Virus record (IMG/VR): IMGVR_UViG_3300028156_000007
Location: 1-21,239 of that record
Source: a virus
Reading direction: 5' to 3' (one strand)
Length of the DNA: 21,239 nt
The notes under the pieces were generated by a model that saw nothing but the letters and a program-made list of their open reading frames with translations, made no database searches and was not told the DNA's origin. Positions 20,527 through 21,239 of this stretch are shown piece by piece; the first letter of the stretch is position 1; each line of letters opens with the position of its first letter. Both the position numbers and the translations under genes were made by a program.

Positions 20527-20766
20527 CTAAGCTGAAATAGCCAGGTTCTTGATGCTTTTGATGCAGCCAGCCGGGATAGTCATCCGGCCCAGCACCTGGG
20601 TGTCGGTGACCGCAAGCGCTATCGTTTTGTAGTCGCTGTTGTCCTCGATTATGAACCCGGCTGCATGGCATATACCGGGCAGTATTGGCTCCATCTCGTC
20701 GAGGTATTCCCACCTCTCCGTGCCTATACTGTCGAGCCATTCTATTAAAACCAATTCTTTTTTCAT
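20527..20766 (-). CDS. Small hypothetical protein, 79 aa
   Basis: A 79-residue protein (MKKELVLIEWLDSIGTERWE, then YLDEMEPILPGICHAAGFII and a C-terminal GRMTIPAGCIKSIKNLAI). There is no membrane segment or known motif. The acidic N-terminal part followed by short β-strands resembles small phage or plasmid accessory proteins, but I cannot name a family. The ATG at 20766 is preceded by GAGG nine bases upstream, which I prefer to an in-frame upstream start at 20787. It lies downstream of a 31-codon ORF on the same strand and upstream of marR, so the three may share a transcript. Confidence 0.6.
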   Translation of the reverse strand: MKKELVLIEWLDSIGTERWEYLDEMEPILPGICHAAGFIIEDNSDYKTIALAVTDTQVLGRMTIPAGCIKSIKNLAISA

Positions 20767-20783
20767 AATTATTCGCCTCGCCG

Positions 20784-20879
20784 TCATTCTATCCCCGCGT
20801 TATCCAGCGGTTCTATCGGTTTATGTCGCATCTTCACGATGACATACGGTTGTCCGGTGATTGCCTGTTTACTCGCCAT
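20784..20879 (-). CDS. Short ORF, 31 aa
   Basis: ATG at 20879 to TGA at 20784, encoding MASKQAITGQPYVIVKMRHK and a short tail. AAGGGCAGGGGGG directly precedes the ATG and the next gene begins 17 bases after the stop. An AT-rich stretch upstream (20890-20925) could hold the promoter. It may be a real short gene or a leader; the evidence is ribosome-binding signal and spacing only. Confidence 0.4.
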   Translation of the reverse strand: MASKQAITGQPYVIVKMRHKPIEPLDNAGIE

Positions 20880-21239
20880 CCCCCCTGCCCTTATACATAC
20901 ATAATATGAATAATGATATAACTGATGCTAAAAGGTTCGTGGGGGGTCAAGATAGGCGTACCTGAAGCGTGCAAGTCTACAATCGTCGCAATCCAACAAA
21001 CACAGCAAAGTAAAAAGCGCACCTTTGCGTGCCTGACTATATCGTCCCGTCTTGCTAAGCTGAATGCCGCAGCACGCCGAACCGCGAAGCGTACAACCCC
21101 TCGCCCCCGCCCGTCCCCCCGTCCGCCGCCGCGCGTACCTGCCCCCGGACCTCGGAGCGCGGCGAAGTATCCGTGCCCCGCGCTCAGCGGAGCGGTGCGA
21201 CGTCCACCCCCGCGGAGCTGTGCGGGTCCGCCCGGCTCG
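20880..21239. other. Intergenic region ending in very GC-rich sequence
   Basis: No gene is supported here. Bases 20888-20935 are AT-rich and may contain a promoter for the minus-strand genes. From about 21050 to the window end the sequence becomes extremely C/G-rich (runs such as CCCCCGCCCGTCCCCCCGTC). A frame open from an ATG at 21064 to the end has no ribosome binding site, and its Arg/Pro-rich translation looks like an artefact of composition. The GGCGTACCT motif at 20955-20963 echoes the two palindromic elements in the late operon. Confidence 0.5.

Noticed and set aside
21064-21239. Partial gene running off the right end
   Set aside because: No ribosome binding site, and an Arg/Pro-rich translation dictated by base composition.

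Overview
The window shows most of an integrated phage, or phage-like mobile element, sitting against a tRNA-Val gene in what looks like a chromosome of a Dehalococcoidia-type Chloroflexota bacterium. The host assignment is an inference. It rests on the style of the phage structural proteins (small Cys-cluster and zinc-ribbon proteins inside the late operon, a DUF2341 fibre, a propeller plus hub protein) and on the interspersed CATTGTGAGCGAAGCGAAGC-type repeats. Neither is proof. No rRNA operon, no CRISPR array and no complete insertion sequence is present.

Left end (1-1527): an intact tRNA-Val(UAC) with an encoded CCA, then a tyrosine integrase reading towards the tRNA. Divergent promoters sit over a palindromic operator in front of an excisionase-like gene. 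Early and replication part (1528-6083): a small excisionase, a P-loop ATPase or helicase-like replication protein, and an AT-rich two-gene cassette (a soluble 276-aa protein overlapping a four-helix membrane protein). Next come a fragment of an IS1-like transposase, an ordered array of TGTCAC repeats, and a ParA-like ATPase on the minus strand with a near-perfect promoter overlapped by operator repeats. Together the ATPase, the repeat array and the ParA suggest that the element may replicate or partition like a plasmid.

Late part (6084-18306), all plus strand and tightly spaced: a small ORF, terminase small and large subunits, portal, scaffold-like protein, major capsid protein, decoration-like protein and head adaptor. 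These are followed by a small phage protein, a holin-like membrane protein with a long C-terminal domain, small Cys-rich proteins, a propeller/hub tail protein, a short zinc-ribbon/membrane-protein cassette between two copies of an interspersed repeat, a small structural protein, and a DUF2341 fibre that ends in what looks like the missing C-terminus of the hub. Several intercistronic spaces carry strong hairpins. I see no tape measure, tail tube or endolysin.

Right end (18307-21239): an AT-rich minus-strand gene that fuses an OGG-type DNA glycosylase-fold module to a ribbon-helix-helix module, with a strong internal ribosome binding site at the junction. After it come a fragment of an IS3-like transposase, a MarR-family regulator with a palindromic operator candidate, two small ORFs, and a very GC-rich stretch with no convincing gene. 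No second copy of the tRNA 3' end was found, so the right attachment site is either outside the window or lost.
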